Source: Taenia hydatigena (Eukaryota > Platyhelminthes > Cestoda > Cyclophyllidea > Taeniidae). Taken from it: a stretch of 64,000 nt of DNA. The position numbers and the translations under genes are program-made. This document shows, one piece after another, positions 52,088-64,000 of this stretch. The notes under the pieces were generated by a model, which was not told where the DNA came from, ran no database searches, and was given only the letters and a program-made list of their open reading frames with translations. The DNA lies in assembly GCA_036345935.2 (NCBI GenBank), contig JADWOT020000001.1, forward strand, positions 36,528,825-36,592,824. Reading direction: 5' to 3'. How positions within the stretch are numbered: position 1 is the stretch's first letter; each line of letters opens with the position of its first letter.

Positions 52088-55000
52088 TTATTCATAGTGT
52101 GCATTAGAGGTGGAGGGTGATGGATGTGGTGGGGAGGAAGGGGACGGGGGTTGCATGGGGGCAGGAGTGGCATAAAACTTGTTGAAGAGCATTTTCACGA
52201 AAGGCGCTAGATTGAAGTGAAGCTGACGAGAGAAGAGCGGTAGAATGGACTCGCCACAGTGCAGCGACCAGAGGAGACGAGGCAGCTCGATTTCTTCGGG
52301 CTCTTCCCACCGCACGTCCAGCAGGGAGACGGTGAGACAGAATCCACCCACCAACTTCGCGCCCGACACCGCCACCACATCCAGTCGCATGTTGCGCATC
52401 TGCTTGCCAGAGAAAGCACACATTGCCTCTGCCAGAATAGTGTGACTCACTAAGTAGCCAAATGGAAGACTCACGCCTATCACTTCCCGAGATCTAAGCA
52501 GAGAAAATGACTGTGGTCTGAGTGAGCATTACCCAATGTGCTAAACTAAGTCTTCAGTAGCCGTATCAGAAAGCAAACGATGTCAAGTTTATGACTACAT
52601 TCATCTCTAAATGATCCGGTTCACTTAAAAAAGCATGAAACAATTTAAAGCCTGCATATTGAGCTCAATGGGTTGCTGCAAGTTGAAAATCTTAAGAGGA
52701 ACAGTTGGCGACCTGAGCAGCATGGTTATGAAGGCTGGTATGGTGTTATTCAACAGCACTGGCACATCACTCGGCACCTTCGAAAGCGCGAGTGCATTTA
52801 TCAATGGAAAAGCTCGGAAGCAGTCAGACGTGGCCTTCTTGACTAGGAATTACTGGAACATACTTTTATTTTGAGGTGAGTTGTGTTGGCAGTACACTCG
52901 CCTACTGAAATCAACATCAGTAAGACTGGCATTTGTCGCAGCCTCACGCAGTCAACCACCACATCTGCAAGGTGTCAGCGTTTACCACGAGAACAAGAAT
53001 GACACCGCGCTTACCTCATTGCGAACTTGCTGATCAGAGGAAGGTGTGGACGAAGAGAGTGGGACAGTGCCTGCTGTGTGGAGTTCAGAGTGAGTAGACT
53101 TTTGTGAATACGATGCTGCAGTGTGCAGTTGACCGCGGCCAGACGATCTCCAATGTTCCTCCACTCAGCATCCACACAAGCTGCGTCTATGTGAAACACA
53201 TCTCGCGCCACACCCGATATGAGATCCTATCAACCCCATCACTCGCGTTACAGTCCACTGACAACTCGGTTATTGTCGATAGCAAGCATAGCACCTCCAT
53301 GTACTCACATGCCACAATGTGGAGATATTTTCACCGGTTATAGTCTGAATGTTGGAGATGGAGGCGTGAAGTGTACTCACACTTTCCTGAAGGCGTTTTA
53401 TTGAAGCACAGCCATCTCCAGAGGTACACACGCGACGCCACCTGCAAGGCCGTGGATCAGTCTTGGCCGTGGAACGAGCCAACCAGGATCGCAGGAGGCT
53501 AAACCAGCTTGGCACATCTGACACGCTCTTTTGTTTCTCAAGAAGCAGCTCATCACTTAGCATGTCCCCTGAAAGTGGCACATCACCGAGTCAGTTGCTA
53601 AGAGGCTTCCTTTTTTTGGCAAAAATAAAAGTCGAATATGAGATCGGGAAGTGGCACAAATCATACGTACCACATATCACGTCGGAGATACTCCGTGTTT
53701 TATTACAAAGTGATGACACTTCGCTGACTTACTGTGTGCAGCCAATGATGAAAATATGTGCATCATGGCTTGTTTGGCTCGTGTCCAGGAGGTCCCAATT
53801 TCCCTGGCCTCAACAGGCCACACAATCTTCTCGCCGTTGGCGGGTGTTGCGGACACGATCACGCCACTCCGACCAATCGTGAATCGCGCCCTCCTGTGCG
53901 TCTCACCGATGGCAAACTTCTCACTCATTCCCACACCACTGACCTTATTATTGGAGGCGCACCGGCCTAGTAATCGTACCGGCTTCTCAGTTGGTGGTAG
54001 GGCCTCAGTCCATCCAAAGATGAGTTCTAGAGGACGGCGATGAGCCCTTTCAGATGCACAAAAGACACAGTTTTTTGCTTCTGGTCGGAAAGTGTGCTTG
54101 GTGAATAGCGCCGGATTGTGCGTACAAGAGGGTTTACAATTGTGTGCGTGGAAAGAGCAGCAAGTTCTGGAAGCAAAGGAGAAACACGCAGTGGAGGCAA
54201 GGGCGAGTGCTCTGGCCGTGTAGAGGCAGGCGTCAGCCAGCTCTTTTGGGCTTTTTGTTTGAATGGACAGCTGCAACTGAGTTCCTTCCGGCAGCACCAA
54301 GTCTGCGGTGCTGGTAGAATTAAATCGGTAGTATCTGAAGAGCGTCTCGTGATTTCGTGCATCCTAAAGTGGACGGTAAATGGCAAACTATTTTGCATGA
54401 GATTTTATTTGTTATGCTTATCGAATTCCATGATTCCGATGGTAATTATGAGATGTTTCTGAAAGCCTTAATTTCTTGAAATTCTCAAGTATGAAGCTCG
54501 TTTTAGCTCCTGATTCAAACATGTTGGAATTGATGTAGCGAGGTAAGTTATGACAAAGTTAATGGTTGGACATACCCTCACCTGCTCGTCAACGAATTGT
54601 GGATTACCCGATGCCAGACTGTTATTGTTGTTGTTGCTACTGCTACTGCTAAAACCACCACCGCCACCACCACCACCTCCTCCCCCTCCTCCGCCTCTGT
54701 CTCTGTCTCTGTTTCTGATTTTCGGTGGCACCTCACACAATCGCAGTGCTGACCCTGCGTTCTTCGAGGTGATATGGTCTTTTAGGCTGAAACTCCCCAA
54801 ACCTGAGGTGTCCTTTGGTGGTCTCCGTTTGGTGACTTTAATATCCCATAACAACTCCTCCCCAATGGCTCCTTCGTCCACTTTTGCGCTGGGATGGCGG
54901 TAGAGGACTTGAGGCAACTGCCCCACTTTTTGAAGCTCCTGATGAAGTGGATCGTCTGGATTTGGTGCGATTTTGGCACGATATGCATTGACCAGTCGAT

Positions 55001-58000
55001 GCAATTCTACAATTTCCTACATCAAATGAAATTCAGCAGTTGTTAATTACAGGTCGTTTGCTTGACATACATCTTCCATCTAAGCTAAAGCATTAAATAT
55101 TAAAACGATCTCCAAATTGTGTGAGGGCGCATGATTTCCCACACCTTTCTCGGTAACAGCTCAACACTTCTCCAGTGCAATCGGAAATAATTTTTGCTCA
55201 GAAACGGACTTTATAGCATCCTTAGGGGAGAACTCTGGCTCTATGCAGAAGTACAAATCTTTTCTTTAAAATAGCGGTTGTAATGGATCATTTGATACTA
55301 ATTATACGAGGGCTTCACACATTGAGATTCTATGAATAGCTATCACTGCCAAATCGACTTGAGTTCGTTTATGTGCATTGAGGTGTTCGTTGGATTGCGT
55401 TATCAGCCGAGAACAATCAAGCAAGTCGAAGCTCGTATCAGCTTTGGCATTTTCCGCGTTACCGTTATAAATATTAACTGAAGGGATTGCCAAACATTTC
55501 ATCAGAAAACTTCACTCTTGAAGGCTGTGGTAAAATTTTGTGCTAGACATCCGTTTGAAGACAGAAAACGCGCGTCATATATAAACGCATTTTATGCGGT
55601 AAGCTGAATTCACTCTTTGGCATGCGTTGTAGACTCGTCTGGATGACTTCAATCAGGTCGGTAATGGGATGACCAATCACTCAGTAGTAGAACATTCAAA
55701 TGGTTTCAGCCATTCACGTACGACTGCACTGATCAGTGCTGTGTCTATTGTGATCTGCACAATTTTTCCCATCATTTTGGACCATCATTGAACGAAATAT
55801 GCAGGCTGTTCTCCGGAAACGCGTTTAACTGGGCTCCAAAGCTACACAACCTGTCTCCACGTTAACCTCGTCGCTTTATAGCAAATGCTGAAACTTTTCT
55901 AGCATCCATAGCAGGAAACAGTATGCATAAGACCAATTTCAACAATGAAATGGTTGAAAATAGATGCTGCCTCACATGCAGGAAGATCTTCCAATCGCGA
56001 TAGTAAAGAGAAGTTGCACGTTCTTATCAAACTAAATGATTCTAGATTGACATGCCATGAAAAAGTAGACTAGTGCTTTTGCTGAAAGACCAAGCAATTG
56101 GTTGACACCTATACCAACTGACAAGTAGAGGCACAGATAGTACAATGCAATGCGTAATGCTACACAATTGGGTCGTGAGACAGCTTACGCTTTATTTCTG
56201 ATGAGAGTGAGCTACTGCCTTTTCCTCCTCCTCCTCCTCCTCCTCCTCCTCCTCCTCCTCCTCCTCCTCCTCCTCCTCCTCCTCCTCCTCCTCTCCTCCT
56301 CCTCCTCCTCCTCCTCTCCTCCTCCTCCTCCTCTCTCCTCCTCCTCTCTCCTCCTCTCTCCTCCTCCTCCTCCTCCTCCTCCTCTCTCCTCCTCCTCCTC
56401 CTCCTCCTCCTCCTCTCCTCCTCCTCCTCCTCCCTCCTCCTCCTCCTCTCCTCCTCCTCCTCCTCTCCTCCTCTCTCCTCCTCCTCCTCCTCCTCCTCCT
56501 CCTCTTCCTCCTCCTCCTCCTCTCCTCACTCCTCCTCCTCCTCCTTCTCCTCCTCCTCCTCCTCCTCCTCCTCCTCCTCCTCCCTCTCCATATCATTTTG
56601 TTAATGCTTGGTTTAAGGGAAGCTTTGACCCCTTCCTGATATTTTAAGGCGGCTAGCGACGTTTAAGAAATGGGGGAAATGTAGGTGAGTTGAGTGACGT
56701 TGGGTTGTTTGTCGCCAAGAATGGAACTTGGAGTCAGCTTGTGTCTCATTTGGGAAGCAGTTATGCCATCAAATAGAGCACCTTAAGTAACCAGTCTACC
56801 TCAGGAGTGATATTATCACCGCCTGATATTTGAGTTTGAGGCCAGCAGAGAGATATCACGAGATAAACCAAGACTGCTTCAATCGCGAAACAAGAGCTTT
56901 CTACCTTATAGTTGCATGGCCCTTTAGAATACATTACCATGGTCTTGTACTCGTCTGATTGATGTGTTTTGAATATATCTTGCACCACACAGGCAGTCTC
57001 TTGCATGCCAGAGTCGCAGAGTGGAGGCGATTGACTACCAAGAAATTCAAGTATGCACGCCTACTTTGTTGACACCTTGATAACCTTCTCACTGCGGCTG
57101 GCCAATTTTGTTAGTGATTTGTTTCCTCACCGCTGCATGTGCAGCATTCTGCCCTTCCAACATCCTTTCACGTACTGGACACATTCGATAAATTTTCTCA
57201 ATCATCCACATGGTACTTAAGTCTCCTCAAGCGCCATTTTTCATAATTAACTGACAATCTAATCAGACGTTATTAATTGAGCAAAATAGCCACTCCATCA
57301 AACATCTTCGGTCAAAGCTTCTCCTACCTGTCACCAGTCCCAGCATTTGCAAGGCCAGACCACTTCAGCTAAACTACTTTATGCCGAAGTGTAAATACTC
57401 ACCTCAACATTCATTGTGACACTCCTTGCCTCCATGGACACCTCCTTTGAATATGGAAGTCGATCTATCCACGCCTCTGCCAGCCGGCGCAACTTCCCCG
57501 CAGACGGAACCCAGCTCCTCCTCTGATCCTCGATCAGGTTAAGCAGGTAGGTCTTGAATCGGACATGCCACATCTTAATGAGGCCGTTCAGAGCCCGAGT
57601 TTGATCAGCCATCTCAGTGTTGGAAGTGATGCCTTTATTTTCCACCACAAGGCAGAGAAGACGTGACAGTCCGGCCAAAGTAGCGCGTTGAATCTCCCGT
57701 GGACTCTCCACTGTTGGTGTAAGTTTCATCGAATCGGTGACGATGGAGGTAAATGCGTCAGGAGCGAGAATTATCGAGTGGATGTAGCGGTAGAAGAGAT
57801 GCAGACCAATGAACTAAATCAGAGCAACAAGAATGTAGTGCAATTGAAGGGGATGTTTTGCTTTTCATTTCAAGCACAATTCCAGTAGTTAGTTTGACCT
57901 CTCGTGAGCTCATTTTAGAGGTGTATCCCAACTTATACACCTTTCATAGGCATTATTATGTAGGTTTGCATCCGATATCAAGCAAAAAAGCTTCCATCAC

Positions 58001-61000
58001 TAGCAACTTCAGATGCCGAATTCAATGGTTTGGTTATACTGGCTTTCATTCTATAGGCCATACAAGTGGAAACAAGTACTTTACCCAACCAAAACAAATA
58101 AATTTTAGCAAAGAAATAGGTTTGGTATGGCTTATTTCGTCTTTAATAATAATTTAGGAGGAGCGTATGAGAAGATGCAACAGTAGCTTCATACCAAGTA
58201 ATGCTTCCTCCCACTGGTCTTAATTCTGCTTATCTTACAAACACTCGCCTCCTCGACCCTTTCGCATCACCAACTCATAGGCAGATATGAAACAGTCTCC
58301 TTCTTATTTGCCTATTTGCGATGGTTTCGACTTCTACCAGCGACTCTAAAGGTGCCGTTTTACACTCACTCGCCCTACGTTTATTTCTCAATTATGCTGA
58401 GTCTAGCTTACTGATTCTAATGTCATTCACTTCAGCTAATCGAGCGCTGAAGTAGCGTTTTATTCGACTTGACACACTCGAGCACGTGAACACAAAGTAT
58501 GAATACGCTAGACTGTGATTCATTGCACTTAGCTGTGTGTGAAGGTGCCATACAACAGCTTTATGCAACCTATTTTAACTAGTCACACGTTCACGCTTTA
58601 AGAAAATCCACAGGACGTTGAATCTTAAGAGTTAAATAGCCGTCAGCCTTCATCAGTGGACGTGATTTTTGAATCTGTGCCAGCTGTACTAATCATTTGA
58701 CGATAATTTCCTGCTAGTTACCTCACGTGGATTCGTATTGTGGGTGTTAGCTGGAATTTCCATGTTACTCTCTTTTATTGACTCCATTTAATTAAGTCAG
58801 TTCAGTGCCCACCTTGAGAAGATCCTTCATCGGTTGATGAGGGAATCGCTGGAGCATGAGGCAAAAGACTTCTTGAATGAGCCTGAGCAGAGGAGGAGGC
58901 AAGGCTACACCACCTCCTTCCTCAAAGAGGGCAAAGAAGAGACGTTCGGCAACGTGAACGAGCCAGGAGACGTTGGCCATCCTCGATGGCGTTCGAGACA
59001 GCGCTCTGGCCACTGCAGCAACGCTCGTTGCATCTGGCCGCCCATTCTCACTTTCTTCCTTCGACAACGCCACTGCCACATCCATTGCTGCATCCCCATC
59101 CACTGCGTTATTCGACTCTAGTTTTCGTGTACTGCCATCACTGCGTGGTTTCTAATGCGATAAACTACTAGTTTCACTGAACCCATCATCGTTACTCTTA
59201 GTGCAAGATCACCACAACCCCTGCAAACAGCCCTGCACTCCTCCCTTGTTGATTAACTTGACTTTCTCCTTGTGCTTACTTTCGCATCCTTTTATTTGCA
59301 CTTACTAACCACCATTGATCTGCCTAATTGCCGTCCTACCCACTAACCCACCTGCCCTTAAAATTGGAAGGTAAAGCAAATCAGCGGTAGAGCTCTCACA
59401 GTCACTCAAATCTCAACAAAGTTGCAATATATTAAACTTTAATAGGTGAATCTAACTGCTAGTCTTGATTGTGAAGATGCTATTCTATCCCTTGTTACAG
59501 ATGAATCGCGCATAAATACCAAATAAATGTGAATGAATACGATTTTTGAAATTAGTTAATGGAGCTGTCGCATCCCAGCTAACACATCTTCATCCCATGA
59601 ACGCTTCCGACCAAACTCAGTCAATCAGAGCCGCATCTGGTTGTCACGCCTAATTACATGTCCTGTTCGCATATTGCGTTGTCGCCTATTTGTGTAATTT
59701 TTTAACATCCTTCTCCTTCTACGCTGCAGTTTTGAATAAGGCGTGAAGTTTGGAATACAAATCAAGACTAGCCGACTTACATTGAGCGAGGTGGACATCA
59801 CGTCTCCTTCTGGCATTCTTGAAGCTGGCCCACTTTCTTTCTCCTGCCTCTTTGCATCAGCAATCAGAATGTCCTGGAGCAATGGGATCAGATGCTTCAC
59901 AGCCGTACCCTGCATCGAATGACTTACATGAGTCATTGCTACTGCCAGTCGCAATGCAAAATGGCCTCTCATACCCTTTATATCACTCCATGATGTGGCA
60001 TGCAATTGCATGTGAAGTGCGCGGGTTATCAGAAATGTGAGGCTCACTTCGTCCCCGCCTCTCTTTCCGTAACCGTAGAAACTAAGAATAATTCGCTCCA
60101 TTCTAAGAGCGAATTCACTGGGTTTGCAGGTCTCAAGAACTCCTTCCTGCTTCTCAACCCATAACACGTGCGGTGGCAATTCAATCAACAATCGGGCCAA
60201 GTAATCCGGTTCAGCATAAAGGAGGAAAAGGAGACCGCCATACTTCTGACTGACCTGTTCACTGGGCGAGATTTGGGAGTCTTCGCGATTATTTAAGAGA
60301 ACTCGACCACCACCACCACCACAAAGTGTAATTGTGGAAAGGCACAGTGTTGGACGCCTTAATTTGGATGCTTCCGCCTCCCGACGCATTTGTTCTGCAA
60401 GCTGGAGCAGCTTCGATGAACGTTCGATTTCATCTTGTAAACTCAATAACTGCTGCGCGTTGTCCGCTATGTTTTGAGCAGCTCGAAAGCAGTCTATTTG
60501 GGATTTGTAGATGCTATCGGCTAGAAGGGGTACGAGGCAGCTACTACAGAGCCTCACCAGGCTAACTAGAGGCTTCTCACATACACTTTGTGACATCGGG
60601 TTGAGTGCAAGGGCGAGGGAGGCAGTGAGCGTTCGCCTCAGCGTAAATCCACGCCACAGAGCTTGAAATCGTCGGATGCACCTCAGCACTCGTCTCAGTC
60701 CAGTCAGTGTTTGTTTAACGAACCGACGTCTACGGTGACTGCGAATGAATTGTAGGATTTTCGTGGCTGCAATTCGAAGCTCTGGTGAATGCAGAACCTG
60801 CAGGTAGGCCATGTAGCGGCGGCGCATACAAAATCCTCTCCACAACGCTTGGCAACGGCATATGCCTCGGAGAAGGCTCACGTTCTCGCAGATTGTTTTA
60901 ATCCCTTTAGACACTGTAAGGCTCCACTCAAGGTAGTGCTGTCTTACGACCCACGCACGAATTAACCGGTCAAGCAAATCGAAAGCTTCAAAGGAGATGC

Positions 61001-63938
61001 GCCTTTTAACATCGATTTGCTGCAAAGAAACGCCCAAGTTCACCTGACTGATGCACCTCTCAATCTCTTCACGACTTAGCAAATCCGGTTCGAGGTAGGT
61101 GGGTTCGGGGATAGTGTAAGAAGGCTTCCATATTAGCTTTTGTGACTTTATGTTGAAATAAAAGTAAATATCGTCCTCCTTCTCCTCTTTAACATCGGCA
61201 AGACTAGTGACAAGCCATCCATAGTTTTCTGTTGATTGGCAGTCCTTCTGACCACTTGAAGATCTCGATTTCTTGCCTAATGCGCCCGTCGTTTTTAAGG
61301 TTTTGACCTGTGAATGAATGCAGCAATTAGAATTTGGCAATGGCACATGATTATCACCATAACAAAGCCATGATCCAGAGTCCTCACTTGAAATAGGGCT
61401 TCCACATACTCCTCAATGTGCTTACGTTCCACATTTAATCGCAAGATAGCGTTACATGAAGTTAGCCTATTGTCTTCCAACTTCAGCATGTACTTTTTTA
61501 GGCCCTCCCAGCCACTTGGCTCCTGAAGAAGGGTATTGAATTCAGCCAAAGCCCTGCCCAATGCCAGGGCTCTGGCATAGATCTTGTGGGCACTTTCGAG
61601 TGCTTTTTTGACACTGCAAGCATTGTCTGTGTGCAGAGTGCTGAGGACACGTCTGTAGAGATCTATGTGTTCCGAAGACAGTTGTGCGCTAACGCTTGAA
61701 AGACAGCCAGTGGTTCTAAGTGCTTGCAGCCATCCCCACAGGACAAATTCATTGCCGGGAGCTAAACTACCATTAAGACGGGAGAGGTAATACTTGCACG
61801 TCTTCGTGGGAGAAATGGAGTAGGTTCTCGACACGTCAGCTGCTTTTTCGTCTGCAGACGTAGAGGCTTCAAATTCGTCTATGGTGAAGGCAGTTGAATT
61901 CTTGCATGGAAAGTGCCTTGTTTCGGCTACTTCATTGATGATGCGCTGGATTTCACAGTGAGATAGGATGCCAGGCTGTCCTACCAAATAAAAATAAAAG
62001 CTTGTCACGATTGTGCAGTTAGAAGAAAACACGTCCCAATTTGCGTAAACTAGTTTAGATGCACACCATATCAGTGCATTATCATGCTTGTTATCTACAA
62101 CCCAACACTCCAGTTAGCTCAGTTGACTGATTGATGGTTAAAGCTTTGTTTACGAAACTGTCCCACCAAGAGACGATTCGCTATAATGGATCTGAAACAG
62201 CACTGCTAGGGTACCCTTGCAGCTTGAGAAAATGCCCCTAATTCCCAAAAATATTATGGAATGCCGAACCCTTGCTGTCTTCTGTACTATAGGTGCGCCA
62301 ATAAGCACTGTAAGATCCAGGTCAGTCAAATACTCTACCTATGCAATGCTGAAACCGTCCCGTGTCCCTGGCATCTCTCACCAGTCAGTCTGCCACCACA
62401 CGCTCGCTGTGTCTCCTTATTTACACACTTCTAAAATAGTCACTTTCATTTGACTGCTCCAGTTGTTTCTTCCACATATGCATAAAAGTAGATCAACGGC
62501 AAAACTCTTTTACCGAGCACCTATCATACAAAGGTCTTACTTTTCCTTCTGGAATCCATAACGGACTGCCGTGTAACTGAGTACAGTGCCAACAGTAGAT
62601 TAAGTGGTGCGCAAAATGTCGTGTGGACGCGTGCAGTGTTCGGTGCTAAATTAATTCATTTTTTGGTCATTCTGCATTCGGAAGGGACAAATGCGTGCTC
62701 ACTGTAAAAGGACTACAACACAATAAAGGTAGTCAGAAGGGACATTATACTTTGGTTGTTTGAAGAACTAGTTAAAGGAGACAAAAATAAAATTTGACAG
62801 GAAAGCCTTAACAAATACATCGAACCTTACGGAGAGTATGTGAAAATTTTCAGAATAGAAATGTGGTATGCTTATGAGATCTGTCGAGTTTTATTCATTA
62901 GTAAGCTACAAGATGAGGAACAAGCTTAAGTCAAATAATTAAGCTCCCCAAGCAACAGCTCACTAGTGTTTATTTTGTCGGGGCATCACAATCAGAAGCA
63001 ATAAATAGTCGGAAAGCTTTTGTCTACACTCAGCACATCTGAGATTTAGTGCACATTACTCCTAATGCTTAGACAAAAAGACGGGCTGATGGATGGAGGG
63101 ACGAGGAAATGGACAAATGCGTGGCCACGTAGACAGCTTACACACATCAAAAGCTTCTCCTTACACCCACCCGTTTCCGTAGACTTTTCGTTTCTTGCGT
63201 TGCACAGCCTGCAAAAGTATGTAGCTCCCCAGTCACCGTTGGACTCCACTACGTTCTCCCAAAGACCGTCCTTCGCCAACAAGATCGGCATTATTTTGCT
63301 CTCGTTCCTAAGGCTTACGGCTTCATTCAAAGAAATCACACGATGGAGGACTCGCAAGACGGTCAGCATCTCTTCATATGTTAGGTGTTTGCCCTTATCT
63401 CTAAGCGCAGCCTTCAGTTCCTCATGAATGAGGTCAACTCGTGCACGTAGTTGCACTGAGGTTGAGATTTCTTCAACCGACAGAGTTCCCACAAGGTCCC
63501 TTGCGATTCCGTTCATGTTGTCATTGTGCTCAATAAGAGCAGATATGGTAACAATTGGATCGTCCCTCTGGATTGCCGCGTTTATCCTCTGCAGAGAATG
63601 ATCCAACAGAAGTTCGCGCCTTGCATAGGCGTTAGCTAACTTCACTGACACTTTGAGACTTCGAGCCAAAGTCGCATCATCTCCACAAGCCTCATCGAGG
63701 CAGTGAGTGATATGGCCTAAATTGTTCTCTAGCACGACGAAGTACCATTCCTTGTGAGAGGGCTTGAGTAAGGCGCCCAGATGTAGTTTCGGGTGTTGGA
63801 GTGTGCGGAAACAGTCATGAACATTTTGATGGAGGATTGAATCTCGTAGACACGTGAAGAGACTGCTGTCCATCTTTTGGAAGCACTCACGTGTAACAAA
63901 CGAGGCGCCTTCACTGCACGTGGCTTTACAGAACGCGT
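52088..63938 (-). CDS. IQGAP: IQGAP scaffold protein, 5' part outside the window
   Basis: Minus-strand exons: about 63938-63171 (ends uncertain), 61980-61388, 61307-59781, 59115-58813, 57813-57403, 55016-54582, 54363-53733, 53568-53381, 53226-53015 and 52493-52088; all joins from 61980 onward keep frame. IQGAPs bind actin, calmodulin and Cdc42/Rac and organise the cell cortex. The first two exons encode helical IQGAP repeats (RINAAIQRDDPIVTISALI). The third has a WW-like module near 61225-61125, IQ motifs RCQALWRGFCMRRR (about 60870) and RFQALWRGFTLRR (about 60680), and the start of the RasGAP-related domain (EPDYLARLLIELP). That domain continues through FYRYIHSIILAPDAF and ends at APNPDDPLHQEL. 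The C-terminal RasGAP_C region ends with the conserved SRQLHFNLAPFVKMLFNKFY. The calponin-homology domain should lie beyond 64000. Exon 55016-54582 has a Gly/Ser/Asn insert. Confidence 0.93.
54621..54695 (-). repeat. Coding GGN/AGY/AAY run in IQGAP: Gly14-Phe-Ser5-Asn5
   Basis: In the coding strand, fourteen consecutive Gly codons are followed by Phe, five Ser and five Asn codons. The run is preceded by RNRDRDR, itself from a short (AGAGAC)-like repeat. It lies between the RasGAP-related domain and the RasGAP_C region, a linker where an insertion is tolerable. Confidence 0.9.
55017..57402 (-). other. IQGAP intron with long polypurine array
   Basis: A 2.4-kb intron between the exon carrying the FYRYIHSIILAPDAF motif and the exon beginning EIVELHRLVNAY. 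Apart from the CCT/AGG array it is AT-rich and shows no exon. Confidence 0.75.
56224..56587 (+). repeat. (CCT)n / (AGG)n microsatellite, about 365 bp
   Basis: Almost uninterrupted CCT triplets with occasional CT slips that change register. In the IQGAP pre-mRNA it reads as a continuous GGA/AGG purine tract. Long open frames across it encode only Leu/Ser/Pro or Glu/Arg/Gly runs and are not genes. Confidence 0.97.
57814..58812 (-). other. IQGAP intron inside the RasGAP-related domain
   Basis: A 1.0-kb intron. It splits the domain exactly between MKDLLK and FIGLHLFYRY, where human IQGAP1 reads DELLKIIGNLLYYRY. Nothing else was recognised in it. Confidence 0.75.
59116..59780 (-). other. IQGAP intron, 665 bp
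   Basis: GTAAGT donor after TSLN and an AG acceptor before SNNAVDGD. The acceptor has two nearby AGs (CTAG and GAG); only the second keeps frame. No internal gene. Confidence 0.6.
61981..63170 (-). other. IQGAP intron, about 1.2 kb
   Basis: The acceptor at 61981-61983 (TTTATTTGGTAG) is clear. The donor is not settled: GTGACT (exon end 63237) and GTGGGT (exon end 63171) both give phase 1 and a Gly at the junction. The latter fits the consensus better. Confidence 0.6.
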
Positions 63939-64000
63939 GTTATTGATGCCAAAGGCTTCCGGTCAGTCAGTGTTGAAAGCCACCTCCTGTATATTTTGGT

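Noticed and set aside
52104..52421. Alternative frames over the last IQGAP exon
   Set aside because: Only the frame ending NLAPFVKMLFNKFY matches the conserved IQGAP C-terminus.
52635..52874. 79-codon plus-strand frame between the last two IQGAP exons
   Set aside because: It lies in an intron whose flanking exons join in phase (KFAMR-SREVIG), and it has no recognisable domain.
56150..56647. Leu/Ser/Pro-rich and Glu/Arg/Gly-rich frames up to 165 codons
   Set aside because: Translations of the CCT/AGG array inside an IQGAP intron.

Overview
This is eukaryotic nuclear DNA, most likely from a flatworm and probably a tapeworm; the tapeworm call is an inference. The grounds are animal-only genes (tropomodulin, IQGAP, a Rab3-type GTPase), interrupted genes mixing very short introns (31, 50, 69, 76, 80 nt) with multi-kilobase ones, a mucin-like membrane protein of the kind found on parasite surfaces, and a short non-coding LTR element resembling the miniature retroelements (TRIMs) reported from taeniid tapeworms. 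Six protein-coding genes were rebuilt by joining exons at splice sites that keep the reading frame.

Layout. 1257-21260 (minus): a nine-exon gene for a secreted, probably GPI-anchored immunoglobulin/fibronectin-III cell-surface protein of about 1101 aa. 21261-26188: the spacer between two divergent genes, holding a cluster of LTR-type elements: a solo LTR nested in an older inverted copy, a complete 706-bp two-LTR element with primer-binding site and polypurine tract, and another solo LTR. 26189-32039 (plus): a Rab3-like GTPase in five exons (214 aa), with a 31-nt intron, a GC-AG intron and a 4.5-kb last intron containing a CpG-rich islet. 34242-39989 (minus): tropomodulin in five exons (361 aa), tail to tail with the Rab gene. 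42068-43684 (plus), with a possible further exon at 44343-44490: a C2H2 zinc-finger protein, head to head with tropomodulin. 44491-47958: an intergenic stretch with a TGG-repeat block. 47959-50010 (minus): a type I membrane mucin-like protein (580 aa) built on sixteen 25-aa repeats. 52088 to about 63938 (minus): the middle and 3' part of an IQGAP gene; its first exons, expected to encode the calponin-homology domain, lie beyond the right edge.

Functionally, Rab3, tropomodulin and IQGAP belong to vesicle traffic and the actin cortex, and the Ig/FN3 protein and mucin-like protein are predicted surface molecules. Nothing shows that these neighbours work as one system. The most distinctive content is the nested LTR/TRIM cluster, the atypical Rab3 introns, the homogenised mucin repeat and a possible splice-dependent C-terminus of the zinc-finger protein. 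No rRNA, convincing tRNA gene or CRISPR array was seen.
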